Positions 26,311 through 35,880 of a stretch of DNA of 49,709 bases are shown in pieces; the stretch's first letter is position 1, and the number at the start of each line of letters is the position of its first letter. The stretch lies in NCBI GenBank assembly GCA_022825235.1, contig JAJDYI010000071.1:1-49709 (forward strand), given 5' to 3'. Made by a program: the position numbers and the translations under genes. This stretch comes from Alphaproteobacteria bacterium (GTDB lineage Bacteria > Pseudomonadota > Alphaproteobacteria > TMED109). Below the pieces are notes generated by a model. That model was not told the origin of the DNA. It made no database searches and worked only from the letters and a program-made list of their open reading frames with translations.

Positions 26311-29300
26311 TCAGTCTTTCCGTATGATCGCGTCGACGAGTCCCGACGTCATGAACACTAACAGGCCGCGCTCCGCCCCGGTCGTATCGAGATAGGCTCG
26401 GACCTGGGCGCGGTAGTGTTCGAGCGTTTCGGCAGAGGGATCGACGTCGCTCTTCCAGTCGATCACCACCTGCGGCGCGCCATCTGCGTCGAAAGCGATG
26501 GCATCGACGATCCCCGCCGTCGCCTCCTCCTGAGCGTCGGTCATGGTCGACCGAAACACCGGGAGCTCCGGGACGAGCCTGTGCCTGAGGCCGGCTATTT
26601 CAGAGAGGGAGAGTGCACGAACGACACTGCTGGCGAGTTCGGCCGGCGATAGCCCCTCGGCGGGTTCGTCCACCACGGGCCGGTCCAGGGCTCGGATCAG
26701 ATCCTCCGCGCGGGCGCATAGGTCCGGCAGGTTCTCCGTCGTCTCGTCGGTGAGCACCTCCTCGATCAGCTTGTGCAGGATGAGGCCGCGCTCCCGCCCG
26801 CCCTGTATCGCCGCTGGGGCGGCACCATCGACCGGCGCGCCGTCGCCGTCCGTGATGAGGATCGTGGGCGTTTCCTCCCTCGGCACCGGATGGGCCGCAC
26901 CCTCGTCCCGACTCGGCGTCCTCCAGACGATGCTGCGCGTGCGCTCCGCGATCGCCGCCGCCTCGGCGGCAAATACCTCGCGCGTCTGCTCGTTCTCCGT
27001 CACGGGCTCGCCCGCACCCACTTCTGCCGGCAGACGGTCGAGATTGAGCGCGGGAAGCCCTGGCAAATCCAGATCCACGACGGAGAGCCAGGCCGTGCGG
27101 GCGGCGTCGACGTCGAGCCGGGGCAGGACCAGGAGTTCCCGCGCCCGGGTGGCGGCGACGTACCAGAGGCGAACGCGCTCGCGATCGAGTTCGGCCCTTT
27201 CGTCGTTCCGGGCTGCCTCGTATCCGGTCGGCTCGACGCCAAACACGCGGCAATGAAACCGGCCAGTCGCGCGGTCGGTCACGGCGCTGTCCGCCGCCAT
27301 CACCCGGGTCATGGTGTTGATCGGCACGACGATAGGCCATTCCAGCCCCTTGGCTGCATGCATGGTATAGAGCGCCACCGCCTCCTCCTGGGCGTCCGGC
27401 CGGCCCTCCACGGCGCGGGCCTCGTCGCTCCACGCGGCCGTCATCGTCTCGGCGAAAGCGCGCAGCCCCCGTACAGCATAGGCCCGGCTGAAGCCGAGAT
27501 AGAGATCGACATTGGCCAGTGCGCGTTCCGCCTGGCCGCGATGGCGCCGCAGCAGGATGGGGCGGACCCGGAGCACGTCGACGGCTTGGGAGAGAAGCCC
27601 ATGCGGCGTGGTCGCGTTCGCACCGCGTTGCAGCGCCTGAAGTTTCTCGACGATATCCCGCGCGAGAGGGTTCGCGATCGCATCCGGCGCGACACTCATA
27701 TCCAGTCGCGGCAGATCGTCGGGCGCATCGTCCGAGCGCGGCAGTGCCCAGACGAGGTCGAGCAGCTCCTCCTCGGTCAGCCCCACCAGCGGCCCGCGCA
27801 GCAGCGCGCCGAGCGCGAGCGTATCGCGCCGGTCGGCCAGGACCCGGGTGATCGCGATGAGGTCCTGGATTTCCTGGCGCCTGTAGAGACCCTTGCCCGC
27901 CTGGGTGGCGACGGGGATGCCGCGCTCTTCCAGCGCTTCCTCGTACCGCCAGAGGTCGCTCCCGGTTGGCGCGAGCAGGGCGATGTCTCCGGCCCGGCAC
28001 GGGCGCTGCCCGCCGTTCTCGGGGTCGGGAACCGGCTCGCTGCCGATCAGGCGCGCGCACAACTCGGCGACGGCCTCGGCTTCTCCGTCGCGTTGCCGCT
28101 GCGCATTCGCATTGCCCTCCTCGTCGGCCACTTTGACATCCAGTGCGGCGACCGAGGGTCCCCCGTCCCGCGGCGGCCGGAAGGGGTCGAGGGCCTGGAA
28201 GCCGGGCTGGCCGTTCTCCTCGGAGAGCGCGGTCTCGAAACGCGCGTTCACGTATTCCATGATCGGCGCGAGGGAGCGGAAGTTGGTGGCGATCGAGAGC
28301 ACTGCGTCCGCGGCGTGCGCGCGGAACGCCTCGCGCGCCCGGACATAGGCGGCGATGTCGGCGCCGCGGAAGCGGTAGATCGCCTGCTTGGGATCGCCGA
28401 CCAGGAACAGCGCGCCCGGCCGAAGCGCGAACGCCGTCCAGTCGCCGACGTCGCCGTCTTCCGGCGGCTCGCCGCAGAGGCGCCAGAATATCTCCGTCTG
28501 AAGCGGGTCGGTGTCCTGGAACTCGTCGACGAGGACGTAGCGGAAGCGCGCGGCCAGAGCACGCCGTACCTCGTCATGGTCGCGCAGCAGATCGCGCGCC
28601 GAGAATATCAGGTCGTCGAAATCGAGCAGCGCGGCGGCGCGCTTGTGCTCGCGGAACAGGTCCATGACGGGCTCGACCAGCGGCACGAGATCGGCGAGCA
28701 CATGGGTGGCGACGGCCTGCTGGAAGACCGTCCAGACCCCACAGCAATTGGCGTAATGAGCGCTGGCCGCGTCGTTCAGCAGCTCCGCATCGGCCTTGGC
28801 CAGGCCCGCGGGCCTTGCGGCGGCTACCCACATTCCCTTCTTCCGATACGCCCGAAAAGCGCCCGATCCGGTGCATAGATCGGGGTGGGGTGTCATCACC
28901 AACAGCGCGACGAGCGCGGCGGGGGTGTCGGCTGGAAGCGCGGCGGCAACCTCCCCGGCTAGTTCCTGAAACCGACCGGCGATGGCGACGGTTTCAGGCT
29001 CCTTCGCCTCCGCCTCGTCCAGGAACGTGGCGAAACCGTCAACCGCTTCCCGGAACCCGGCAGCCAGCCGATCGAGGTCCTGTAGCTCGTAGGGAGCCAA
29101 CTCCCGATGCCGGCGGAGATGCTCGAGGACGGTGCGGATCAGCGCGATGGTCGCGTCGGGATCGTGCAGGACCAACTCAGCCAGCAGGCCGCCTTCCTCG
29201 CCGGCGAGTTCTTCCCGCAGCCAATTGTCGACGATCTCGGCGAAGGCGAGCTCCGCCTGGTCGCGGTCCATCACGGAGGCGCCGGGGTCGATGTCGGCTT

Positions 29301-29700
29301 CCACCGGATAGGGAGTAATGAGCCGCTGGCAGAAGCCGTGGATGGTCGAGCAGGTCATCTCGTCGAGCGCCGCGTCGGCTCGGGCGAGGTTGCCGCGCTG
29401 CTCTTCCGACAGGCCATCCGGCAGGGCGGAGCGAAGCTCGACCGGAATGTCGCCGGCCGCAAGCGCGCTCACGAAGGCGCGCACCCGAATGAGCAGCTCG
29501 CTCGCGGCGAACTCGGTGAACGTCACGGCGGCAATGGACCTGGGGGCGACGCCCGCCGCCAGCAGCATCGCGATCCGGCCCGCCAGAACCGCTGTCTTGC
29601 CCGATCCCGCGCCGGCCTCGACCAGGAGAGAGCGGTCGCGGACCGCGACGGCCTCGCGCCGCGCGGCATCGTCGGAGAGTGAAAGTCGCCCGTTCGCCAT
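26311..29700 (-). CDS. AddA-like UvrD helicase-nuclease
   Basis: A 1129-aa superfamily 1 helicase with a C-terminal nuclease. Motifs in order: Walker A EAGAGSGKT near residue 33; STIHGFCQRL; LVDEFQDTDPLQ near 390 (Walker B); FLVGDPKQAIYRFRG near 430; TMHAAKGLEWPIVV near 780; YVAATRARELL near 850. The RecB-type nuclease follows with LILHKLIEEVL, VIDWKSD near 1078 and the YRAQVRAYLD motif. This is the AddA layout, complete. Its ATG overlaps the stop of the AddB-like gene by one base (TGATG), so translation is coupled. Housekeeping AddAB repairs breaks and degrades phage DNA; here, in an island and beside AAA and WYL genes, a dedicated defence role is likely. A misplaced housekeeping addAB cannot be excluded. 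Confidence 0.85.
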   Translation of the reverse strand: MANGRLSLSDDAARREAVAVRDRSLLVEAGAGSGKTAVLAGRIAMLLAAGVAPRSIAAVTFTEFAASELLIRVRAFVSALAAGDIPVELRSALPDGLSEEQRGNLARADAALDEMTCSTIHGFCQRLITPYPVEADIDPGASVMDRDQAELAFAEIVDNWLREELAGEEGGLLAELVLHDPDATIALIRTVLEHLRRHRELAPYELQDLDRLAAGFREAVDGFATFLDEAEAKEPETVAIAGRFQELAGEVAAALPADTPAALVALLVMTPHPDLCTGSGAFRAYRKKGMWVAAARPAGLAKADAELLNDAASAHYANCCGVWTVFQQAVATHVLADLVPLVEPVMDLFREHKRAAALLDFDDLIFSARDLLRDHDEVRRALAARFRYVLVDEFQDTDPLQTEIFWRLCGEPPEDGDVGDWTAFALRPGALFLVGDPKQAIYRFRGADIAAYVRAREAFRAHAADAVLSIATNFRSLAPIMEYVNARFETALSEENGQPGFQALDPFRPPRDGGPSVAALDVKVADEEGNANAQRQRDGEAEAVAELCARLIGSEPVPDPENGGQRPCRAGDIALLAPTGSDLWRYEEALEERGIPVATQAGKGLYRRQEIQDLIAITRVLADRRDTLALGALLRGPLVGLTEEELLDLVWALPRSDDAPDDLPRLDMSVAPDAIANPLARDIVEKLQALQRGANATTPHGLLSQAVDVLRVRPILLRRHRGQAERALANVDLYLGFSRAYAVRGLRAFAETMTAAWSDEARAVEGRPDAQEEAVALYTMHAAKGLEWPIVVPINTMTRVMAADSAVTDRATGRFHCRVFGVEPTGYEAARNDERAELDRERVRLWYVAATRARELLVLPRLDVDAARTAWLSVVDLDLPGLPALNLDRLPAEVGAGEPVTENEQTREVFAAEAAAIAERTRSIVWRTPSRDEGAAHPVPREETPTILITDGDGAPVDGAAPAAIQGGRERGLILHKLIEEVLTDETTENLPDLCARAEDLIRALDRPVVDEPAEGLSPAELASSVVRALSLSEIAGLRHRLVPELPVFRSTMTDAQEEATAGIVDAIAFDADGAPQVVIDWKSDVDPSAETLEHYRAQVRAYLDTTGAERGLLVFMTSGLVDAIIRKD

Positions 29701-32369
29701 CACGGCGCGTCCCACACATGGGTCGCATCGCCGAGGAGTGCGTTCGCGGCCGCCTCCTTCCGAACGCGGTAGACGGCGCCGGCGTTGGCCGGAAGCGCGA
29801 AGGCGAGGTCGTCATGCTTCTCGCCGGTATCCGCGCCCATGACCGCACCGCCGGAGGCGAGGCTGGCGTGCGCCGCCCTCAGGTGGCTGGTGAGCGTGCC
29901 GAGCACGGCGTCCGGGTCGTCGAGCCGCAAATCCCGATCCTCGTGCGGATAGAGGAGCGACGCCACGATGGACACTTCCTCGCCCAGCAGCGCCCTCACC
30001 GCGAAGGCGTAGAGGCAGCGCTGCAGTTCCTTTCCGCCGTCGAGGACGATGTCGTCCCTGGGAACGCGCCCGGTCTTGTAATCGCGCACCAGCGCGCGTC
30101 CGCCGTCGCCGGAGATGTCCAGGCGGTCGATGTATCCGGCGATGTTGAACCCGGCGCCGGCAATCTCGACGGCGGCCCCGGTATCCCACGGGACCGCACC
30201 GTCGGTCTTCGGTTCCGACCCGCCGAACGGGACCTCGCCAAAGGCGCGCGCGTCCGCGAGATCCGCGTCGCGGAAGCCGAGTGCCCGGCCGCCCAGCTCG
30301 CGCACCCCGTCGAGAGTGCGGCGCCAGATGACGGGCGGCGGCACGGCCTGCGCGGCTTCCCAGGATGCCGCGATCTCGGCGGCGGCGGTATCCATGGCCG
30401 TGCCGATCCGCTTCTCCGAGGCGCCTGCGAGACCGCCGTCCTCCTCCAGCGTGCGAAGCGCCCGGTCGAAGGTCTGGTGAACGAGATCGCCCATCGCGAG
30501 GGCATCGAGCACCAGGGGATCTTCCCCGCTCTCCGGCGCACGCCAGCGGAGCCCGTAGCGCCAGACGAACCCGAGCGGGTTGCGCAGGAGCATGCGCAGC
30601 GAGCTCGCCGACTGGGTGCGCTCCAGGATGGCCCTGATCACCGGGTGGTCGGGGCGGACGACTCCGTCGTGCGGCGTGATCTCCGCGCGCAGCCAGTCGA
30701 ACCAGCAGTCAGACGCGGCCACCGCCTGGGGCAGGCGGCGGAACTCGTCGGGCCGGGCCGTCAAGCGGTCGGTCTCGCTGAAGGCGTGCGCGGGCACGCG
30801 ATTGCGCGGCACGTAGGTCTCGGGGGCCTCGACCTGAAGAAGAAGGGTGCTGCGCCCGAGCAGCCGGCCGTCCTCGCCGCGCCGGGCGCGGGACAGCACG
30901 ATCTCGCTCTCCGTGGTTGTCAGGACGGTCGCGAAATCGCGGCGGTCGGCAGCAGCGACGGCTAGCGGATCGAGCTCTGCGGTGGGGACGATGTGATCCG
31001 AGAGGAGGCGGTCCTCCACCATGGCGCGCGGCCAGCGCGCGGAGTTGAGGCCGAGCAGCCGGACGAAGCGCCGGGGCGATGCGGCGAGCGCGTTCGCCGG
31101 CATCCAGCAGACTGAAACACAAGCGTCGATGCCGTCGTCCTGCCTGAGTGTCTCCAGGGTGAGGTCGAGCGAAGCGGCAGGACCCTCCGCGAGCGCCCTG
31201 CGCCAGATATCGCGCGCATGCCCGCGCAGCAGCGTCTCGCCTGCGTCATCGGCGGCCTCGATGCCCCGGGACAGCAGGCCGACGATGTCGGCGAGCGCCG
31301 GGCCGCGATCGGCTCCGCCCGGCCAATGGTTGGCGTCCAGACCGCCGATCAGGCGCGCCCAGGCCTCGGGAGACGAGAGCGGCGCGCCGGCCGGCAGGAT
31401 GCGCGTCCAGCCCTCCGGCAGGTCCGCAAACGGGCCGGCATGTGCCCTCAGCAGCGTGTTCAGCCGTCGCATCCGCGTCTGGGAGAGGCCGCGCAGCAGG
31501 ATGTCGGCGAGCGCCGCCGCCGCCTGCCCCTCCCGGCAGGCCGTGACCGTGACGCCGTGCACGAAATGCAGGTCGAGATTGGCGTCGGCGCGGAGGGCGA
31601 GCAGGTGGTCGTCATACTCGGCCGGCGTGGCCGAAGCGATGGCGATGTCAGCGGGCTCCGCCCTGCCGGACGCAAGCAGCTCGCGCACCCAGCGCATGGC
31701 CTCGACCGCCTCGTGGTAGGCCGTGGCGGCGCTCACGGCGGAGACCTCCGGCGACTTCGCCTCGTCGCGCACGATCTCGACGGCCTCACCATCGAGCCAG
31801 TTGGGCACTGGCCGTGGGCCCGCGTTCCAGCGCACCGGCACGCGGCGGGCGATGGCGTGGAGAAGGGACCGCCAGACCGGCGAGAGTTCGGTGATGCCGA
31901 CGATCTCGATGGGCCCGAACAGCGCCGCCGCGTGATCCAATCGCGCAAGTCCCGCGGCGACAAGATCGGCGGGTCGCATCATCGATGGCGGCAGCGCCGC
32001 TACGACCGCATCCTCAAGGCTCGCGATGGACTGGAGGCGCGGATGCTCATCGGCCCGGGCCTGAAGGTCGAGGCCGGCCCGCCATGCCTTGCGCAACGTG
32101 TCCGCGGCGGCGCCCGTCATGCCGGGCAGCGCCTTGATCCCGTCCAGCTCGCCGAGATCTGTCTCCGGCAGGACGGCCGTAATGGCTTCCCGGAGGGCAT
32201 CGTCGTCGACGGGCTGTGTCAGCCCCCCCGCGAGCCGCACCGCGAGATGCTCGAAGGTCATGACCTGAAGTCCATGCCAGCGGTTCCGGGCCGCCTCCAG
32301 CCGCAGCTCCCGCATCCTGAGCCGGCTGTGGGCGACGACCGTTCGGCGCGGCGATTCCTCGATAATCAC
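29700..32369 (-). CDS. AddB-like protein with RecB-type nuclease
   Basis: An 889-aa protein, the first gene of the operon with the AddA-like helicase. Its N-terminal 600 residues resemble the inactivated helicase of AddB, without a working Walker A; the start reads RTVVAHSRLRMREL. The C-terminal PD-(D/E)XK domain has GDLVHQTFDRAL (His about residue 629), GYIDRLDI (Asp about 748), VRDYKTG (Asp-Tyr-Lys about 762) and ELQRCLYAFA, so the active site is complete. The iron-sulphur cysteines of classical AddB are not evident, and the protein is shorter than typical AddB (over 1000 aa). The start is GTG 32369; the opposite AAA gene starts 247 bp away. Confidence 0.8.
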   Translation of the reverse strand: MIIEESPRRTVVAHSRLRMRELRLEAARNRWHGLQVMTFEHLAVRLAGGLTQPVDDDALREAITAVLPETDLGELDGIKALPGMTGAAADTLRKAWRAGLDLQARADEHPRLQSIASLEDAVVAALPPSMMRPADLVAAGLARLDHAAALFGPIEIVGITELSPVWRSLLHAIARRVPVRWNAGPRPVPNWLDGEAVEIVRDEAKSPEVSAVSAATAYHEAVEAMRWVRELLASGRAEPADIAIASATPAEYDDHLLALRADANLDLHFVHGVTVTACREGQAAAALADILLRGLSQTRMRRLNTLLRAHAGPFADLPEGWTRILPAGAPLSSPEAWARLIGGLDANHWPGGADRGPALADIVGLLSRGIEAADDAGETLLRGHARDIWRRALAEGPAASLDLTLETLRQDDGIDACVSVCWMPANALAASPRRFVRLLGLNSARWPRAMVEDRLLSDHIVPTAELDPLAVAAADRRDFATVLTTTESEIVLSRARRGEDGRLLGRSTLLLQVEAPETYVPRNRVPAHAFSETDRLTARPDEFRRLPQAVAASDCWFDWLRAEITPHDGVVRPDHPVIRAILERTQSASSLRMLLRNPLGFVWRYGLRWRAPESGEDPLVLDALAMGDLVHQTFDRALRTLEEDGGLAGASEKRIGTAMDTAAAEIAASWEAAQAVPPPVIWRRTLDGVRELGGRALGFRDADLADARAFGEVPFGGSEPKTDGAVPWDTGAAVEIAGAGFNIAGYIDRLDISGDGGRALVRDYKTGRVPRDDIVLDGGKELQRCLYAFAVRALLGEEVSIVASLLYPHEDRDLRLDDPDAVLGTLTSHLRAAHASLASGGAVMGADTGEKHDDLAFALPANAGAVYRVRKEAAANALLGDATHVWDAP

Positions 32370-32616
32370 GTCACATGTCCCGGTCGCGGCAGGTTCACGG
32401 CGATGGTGTCTTCAACTGACAGGCAATTCCTCAACACACAAGTCCTCGACGGCAGGCTCATGCCTCGCGGAAGACGGTCGGCTGACGATTTCCGCTATCA
32501 CGACCTACCAATAGCGAGAGGGACGGATCATCGCCAGCGGGCTCCGGATCGGTACGACCGGAACTGACGCATCGGTGAGGTAGGTATCCCCCGGTGTCCA
32601 TCGCCGGAGATACCCG

Positions 32617-34692
32617 ATGCTTCGCCCCTACCAGCGCCACCTTCTGTTCTCCTACCTCGCGAACGCCGCGAGGCGCCTCGACAGGCGCGACCCGGTCGCC
32701 GCCGACCTGGCAAGCTGGGTCGTCGACAACGCCCCCGTTCTCGACGACGAGAAACCGGGCGAGGTTGTCCGCCGGCGCCGGGGACGGCGGGAGAGGATGG
32801 CCGACCCCGGCGATCCCCACCTTACCGAGGACGGCTGGGCCGCCTTCCGCCAAACGCTCGCCGGCAAGGCGCGGAGGGCGGGAAGGCCGAAACCCGACCT
32901 GATGTCGCGACGCCTGCGGCGCCTCTCCGGAATCACCGAAACTTCCGCGACGGATATCCGCATCCTGGAGGTTCTGCTGCTCTACGAGACCAACCCGGTC
33001 ATCGAATCGGTGGTCGACGACGTGTTCATGGGCGGGAGCCGCCGGGCCTGTTTCAACATGCGGGACTCGGCGCTCCCCTATTTTCTCGACATGTCGCATC
33101 GCGCGGTCGCCATGCGCTTCACGCCCGAGGCGCCGCTCGTCCGCTCGGGCCTCGTATCGGTCGACGATGACGGAGACCTCTCTCTCGTCGAGCGTCTCAC
33201 CCGGCTGGCCAACCTGCCCGGCAAGGATCTCGGGATCAGGGACATCCTCCTCGGCGAGCCGGACCGCGCGGAGCTCGAATGGACGGATTTCGATCATGTC
33301 GCGGAGAGCCGGGATCATGTCGAGAACCTCCTCCGGGGGGCGCTGCTGGCTGGGGAAACGGGCGTCAACATTCTCCTTCACGGGCCTCCCGGCACCGGCA
33401 AGACCGAGTTCTGCCGGACCATGGCGGCGAGGCTGGGCGTGCCGCTGTTCAGCATCGGCGAGCGCGACAAGAGGGGCGGCGAGCCGAACCGCGTGGAGCG
33501 GCTCGGCGATCTCTCGCTCGCCCAGTGCCTGCTCGCGCGCGGCGGAAATTCCCTCCTCCTGTTCGACGAGATGGCCGATCTGCTGCCGGATCCCGGCTGG
33601 AACTCCTTTTTCGGCATGCATGGCCGCCATGCCGCTTCGGGAGGATCGAAGCTGTTCATGAACCGGCTGCTGGAGAACGCGCCGGTGCCGACGCTCTGGA
33701 CCGCGAACACCGGAGACCACATCCCCGAGGTTCTCCTCCGCCGCATGAAGTTCGCCCTCGAACTGCGCCTTCCTCCGCCGCGCATCAGGGCGCGGATCTG
33801 GTCGCGCCAGCTCGCCCGCAACGACATCGAGGCGGAACCCGGCGATGCGCTCGCGCTCGCCACCGCCTTCGAGGCGCCGCCCGGCGTCGCGGCGGAGGTC
33901 ACCGCCGCCGCACGCCTCACCGGCGGCGATATCGACTCCGTGCGGCGCGGCCTGCAGGGGCTCGCCCGCGCGCTCGGCTGCGAAAGGCCTGTCCAGGGCG
34001 TGCCGGTCCGCTTCGATCTCGCGCTCATGCAGTCGGATACGGATCTCGTCGGGCTCGCCGACCGGCTGACCGATGGTAACGAACGGCGCTTCTCGCTCTG
34101 CCTGCAGGGGCCTCCGGGCACGGGGAAGAGCGCATGCGTCCGCTACCTCGCCGACCGGCTCGGGCTGGAGGTCGTGCAGAAGCGGGCATCCGATCTCCTG
34201 TCTCCCTGGGTCGGGCAAACCGAGCGGAAGATCGCCGAGGCGTTCCGGGAGGCGCGCGACGAAGAGGCGTTCCTGGTCTTCGACGAGGCCGACTCCCTGC
34301 TGGCCGACCGGCGTCACGCGGTGCGGAACTGGGAGGTCAGTCAGACCAACGAGATGCTGACCTGGATGGAGAGCCATCCCCTGCCGTTCGCCTGCACCAC
34401 CAACTTCGCCGACCGCCTCGACGCCGCCACCCTGCGCCGCTTCGTGTTCAAGATCACGCTCGACTACCTCGCTCCGGGCCAGGCGGCGTCGGCGTTCCGC
34501 GGGTATTTCGGTATCGACGCACCTCCGGAAATCTCGCAATTGGCGACCCTGACTCCCGGCGACTTCGCGGTGGTCCGGAAGAAGGCGGAAATCCTGCGAT
34601 GCCTCGACGATCCGCCGACGCTTGCCGGCATGCTGCGCGAGGAATGCGACGCGAAGGAGGAGCGGCGGAGGCCAATCGGATTCCGTCCGTAG
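32617..34692 (+). CDS. Tandem AAA+ ATPase
   Basis: A 691-aa protein with two AAA+ modules after an alpha-helical N-terminal region of about 230 residues. Module 1: LHGPPGTGKTEF near residue 256, Walker B LLLFDEMADLL near 312. Module 2: LQGPPGTGKSACVRY near 497, Walker B FLVFDEADSLL near 552, then TTNFADRLDAATLRRF, the usual sensor 1 and arginine finger order. Module 2 resembles spastin/katanin-like ATPases that thread or remodel protein. ATG 32617 follows GGAG. It diverges from the AddB-AddA operon across 247 bp and is followed 86 nt later by the WYL gene. It probably acts with the helicase-nuclease pair as remodeller or sensor; this pairing is inferred. Confidence 0.85.
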   Translation: MLRPYQRHLLFSYLANAARRLDRRDPVAADLASWVVDNAPVLDDEKPGEVVRRRRGRRERMADPGDPHLTEDGWAAFRQTLAGKARRAGRPKPDLMSRRLRRLSGITETSATDIRILEVLLLYETNPVIESVVDDVFMGGSRRACFNMRDSALPYFLDMSHRAVAMRFTPEAPLVRSGLVSVDDDGDLSLVERLTRLANLPGKDLGIRDILLGEPDRAELEWTDFDHVAESRDHVENLLRGALLAGETGVNILLHGPPGTGKTEFCRTMAARLGVPLFSIGERDKRGGEPNRVERLGDLSLAQCLLARGGNSLLLFDEMADLLPDPGWNSFFGMHGRHAASGGSKLFMNRLLENAPVPTLWTANTGDHIPEVLLRRMKFALELRLPPPRIRARIWSRQLARNDIEAEPGDALALATAFEAPPGVAAEVTAAARLTGGDIDSVRRGLQGLARALGCERPVQGVPVRFDLALMQSDTDLVGLADRLTDGNERRFSLCLQGPPGTGKSACVRYLADRLGLEVVQKRASDLLSPWVGQTERKIAEAFREARDEEAFLVFDEADSLLADRRHAVRNWEVSQTNEMLTWMESHPLPFACTTNFADRLDAATLRRFVFKITLDYLAPGQAASAFRGYFGIDAPPEISQLATLTPGDFAVVRKKAEILRCLDDPPTLAGMLREECDAKEERRRPIGFRP

Positions 34693-34778
34693 TCATTGCG
34701 CATTCCAACGGTGCCGCGTTCGCCACGGCTTCGGCACTGCCTATGCTGAACGTCCGATCGGGAAGTGGAGCAGAGACA

Positions 34779-35789
34779 ATGCGGTACGAGCGGCTTGCCG
34801 ACATCCTCCGCCTCGCGGTGCGCCTGCAGGGCGCGGGCGGGATGACACTGGACGATATCGGATCCGAATTCGAGGTCAGCCGGCGGACCGCGGAGCGCAT
34901 GCGCGACGCGGTGGAGCACGCCTTCGGGCCGTTGGTATACGACGATGCGGACGACGGAAGGCGGCACTGGAGGCTGCGCTCGAACGCCCTGCGTGATCTG
35001 ATCCGCATCTCCGCCGACGAGCTGGTCGAACTGGACACCGCCGCCTCGGAGGTCGAACGGTCGGGCCTCGACGAGCGCGCCGCATTGCTGAGGGACCTCG
35101 CCGGGAAGCTGCGCGCGCTGGCGGGGGAGGCGGAACGGCGCCGCATCGAGCCGGATCTGGAAGCGCTCACGATGGCCGAGGGGCTCGCGATGCGGCCCGG
35201 ACCGCGTCCCCGGATCGAGCCCGGACTGCTCATGACCCTGCGGGAGGCCATCAAGGCGGGCCGCACGGTCTCCTTCCGGTATCTCAGCCGCATGACGGGA
35301 CGGAAAAGCCGCCAGCATGTCCAGCCGCACGGCATCCTCTACGGCAGCAGGGCCTATCTCGTCGGCCGGTCCGACTGGACCGAGGACATGCGCTACTGGG
35401 TGCTTGCCAACATGAGCGAGGCCGCTCTCACCGCGGAGAGCTTCGAATTCGACGAAGGCTTCGATCTCGAGGAATTCGCCGCCCGGTCCTTCGGGGTGTT
35501 CCAGGAGGAGCCGATCGACGTCGCGTTGCGTTTCACCCCCGAGACCGCGGAGGACGCGGCCTCCTTCCTGTTCCACCCGGGACAGGAAACGGAAAACAAC
35601 GACGACGGCTCGCTGACCGTCCGCTTCAGGGCCGGGGGTACCCGCGAAATGTGCTGGCACCTGTTCACCTGGGGAAACGCGGTGACCGTCGAGGCGCCCG
35701 AGAGCCTGCGCCTCGAAATCGCCGAAATGTGCTCCCGGCTGGCCGTACATCACCAGATCCGGCCCGACCCGGCCGGAGACCGCGTCTGA
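34779..35789 (+). CDS. WYL-domain transcriptional regulator
   Basis: A 336-aa protein with an N-terminal winged HTH (MTLDDIGSEFEVSRRTAERM) and a WYL domain (TVSFRYLSR, VQPHGILYGSRAYLVGR) followed by a WCX extension. WYL regulators often control defence operons such as BREX or CBASS, sensing a nucleic-acid ligand. ATG 34779 follows GGAG at 34767; longer in-frame starts overlap the ATPase gene and are rejected. It lies 86 nt after the AAA gene on the same strand and probably represses the divergent promoter region at 32370-32616. Confidence 0.88.
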   Translation: MRYERLADILRLAVRLQGAGGMTLDDIGSEFEVSRRTAERMRDAVEHAFGPLVYDDADDGRRHWRLRSNALRDLIRISADELVELDTAASEVERSGLDERAALLRDLAGKLRALAGEAERRRIEPDLEALTMAEGLAMRPGPRPRIEPGLLMTLREAIKAGRTVSFRYLSRMTGRKSRQHVQPHGILYGSRAYLVGRSDWTEDMRYWVLANMSEAALTAESFEFDEGFDLEEFAARSFGVFQEEPIDVALRFTPETAEDAASFLFHPGQETENNDDGSLTVRFRAGGTREMCWHLFTWGNAVTVEAPESLRLEIAEMCSRLAVHHQIRPDPAGDRV

Positions 35790-35880
35790 CGCGTTGGCGA
35801 CCGGGCCTGGCGCTCCGCGGCTCGATGGGAACGGACCACCCGCGGCGCCCCGCCCGAACCATGGAAGGGATGGAACGAAA

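Noticed and set aside
26773-28878. Open frame of 701 codons on the + strand
   Set aside because: It is the antisense of the AddA-like gene. GC-rich codon bias opens the opposite strand, and the product is Arg/Gly/Ala-rich without motifs.
32458-34539. Open frame of 693 codons on the minus strand
   Set aside because: It is antisense to the AAA+ gene, which has all Walker motifs; the shadow has none.
34134-34778. Longer start for the WYL gene
   Set aside because: The extension lies in another frame of the AAA gene and reads Arg/Gly-rich; ATG 34779 has its own ribosome site.
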